Positions 23,446-23,841 of a stretch of 23,841 nt of DNA are shown one piece after another. How positions within the stretch are numbered: the first letter of the stretch is position 1; each line of letters opens with the position of its first letter. Under the pieces are notes generated by a model, which was given only the letters and a program-made list of their open reading frames with translations, had not been told where the DNA came from and searched no databases. A program made the position numbers and the translations under genes. The stretch lies in assembly GCA_910576895.1 (NCBI GenBank), contig CAJTJZ010000041.1, positions 1-23,841 of the forward strand, read 5' to 3'. The stretch comes from an uncultured Lachnospiraceae bacterium. GTDB lineage: Bacteria > Bacillota > Clostridia > Lachnospirales > Lachnospiraceae.

Positions 23446-23841
23446 GTCGTACCCCACACGGGGTACGTGAGTTGAAATCATAAAACTATCAATTTTAACC
23501 ATCGCTATATCGTCGTACCCCACACGGGGTACGTGAGTTGAAATTTACGAAGTGATTGAAAAAAAGTGCAGAGAGTGGGTCGTACCCCACACGGGGTACG
23601 TGAGTTGAAATCTAACAGGTCGCAAATCTTTCCTAACGTCTTAAGTCGTACCCCACACGGGGTACGTGAGTTGAAATCCATTTGCGGATCATTCAAAATG
23701 GCAAGGTAAGGTCGTACCCCACACGGGGTACGTGAGTTGAAATGGCAAAAGCCGAAGGGTGGTATGACAAGAACAACAGGTCGTACCCCACACGGGGTAC
23801 GTGAGTTGAAATTACGCATATCTTTTCTCATCCATCAATCT
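23446..23841 (+). CRISPR. Type I-C CRISPR array, six repeats, continues past the window
   Basis: Six identical 33-bp repeats are at 23446-23478, 23512-23544, 23579-23611, 23645-23677, 23711-23743 and 23780-23812. Each holds a perfect 8-bp stem, CGTACCCC/GGGGTACG, with loop ACAC, then TGAGTTGAAAT. Cutting at the stem base leaves an 11-nt handle, as known for Cas5d. Spacers are 33, 34, 33, 33 and 36 bp, and a sixth is cut by the window edge after 29 bp. The last, degenerate repeat is not seen, so the total size is unknown. The ATTGAAAC-like end of I-C repeats appears here as GTTGAAAT. Leader-proximal spacers should be the newest. Confidence 0.98.
23612..23644 (-). other. Spacer 3, complementary strand reads like an XRE repressor
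   Basis: On the minus strand the spacer has an open frame, LKTLGKICDLL, close to the end of the HTH domain in Cro/CI-type repressors (pattern LKTLxKICxALxC). It may target a phage or plasmid repressor. The match is short and made by eye. Confidence 0.5.

Noticed and set aside
23505..23831. A 108-residue minus-strand open frame with repeated FNSRTPCGVRP units
   Set aside because: It is the CRISPR array read on the wrong strand. The repeat-plus-spacer unit is often a multiple of three, which keeps the frame open by chance.

Overview
The window is strongly AT-rich and compact, with Gram-positive style AAGGAGG ribosome binding sites. The proteins are of Clostridia type: a CD3324-family small regulator, a CPT-like kinase, and a remnant of the AAA-ATPase family that begins MGRFVNPDNSAFQ and is abundant in Lachnospiraceae. 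I infer a Firmicute of class Clostridia, most likely Lachnospiraceae. The species cannot be named from what is visible. No rRNA, tRNA, transposase or integrase was found.

Layout. (1) 1-394 holds no intact gene but carries a degraded 5' remnant of an AAA-ATPase-like gene. (2) 395-3369 is a run of unrelated single genes: a CD3324-family DNA-binding protein, a CPT-like P-loop phosphotransferase, a bifunctional sugar nucleotidyltransferase/GmhB-type phosphatase fusion, and a GNAT acetyltransferase. (3) 3503-6666 is a module of XRE regulator, small PLDc_N-type membrane protein, ABC ATPase and ABC permease. Apart from the regulator it resembles yxlEFG of the Bacillus sigY operon. It ends at a long hairpin shared with the convergent genes. 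(4) 6817-15395 is a glycan-use block. On the minus strand an AraC regulator is followed by a GH78-type enzyme. Divergently, on the plus strand, lie GH13, GH43 and a MATE transporter. No sugar importer is present.

(5) 15451 to the right edge is a complete type I-C CRISPR-Cas locus: promoter, cas3, cas5c, cas8c, cas7c, cas4, cas1, cas2, an AT-rich leader, and an array of six identical 33-bp repeats. The array runs off the window. Cas5c is the expected crRNA processing enzyme, since there is no cas6. Cas8c, Cas7c, Cas5c and an internally translated Cas11c would form Cascade, Cas3 degrades the target, and Cas1/Cas2/Cas4 acquire spacers.

The CRISPR family itself is known. The most instructive details are: a near-perfect ribosome binding site inside cas8c that precisely starts the small subunit Cas11c; an extended -10 cas promoter built over two palindromes; a 12-bp perfect inverted repeat placed 6 bp before the first repeat; and a spacer whose complementary strand reads like the HTH region of an XRE-type repressor. 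I saw no clearly undescribed system. The candidates worth checking are the leader hairpin, the cas promoter palindromes, the GH78-like protein with an altered catalytic motif, and the orphan heptose-type fusion enzyme.
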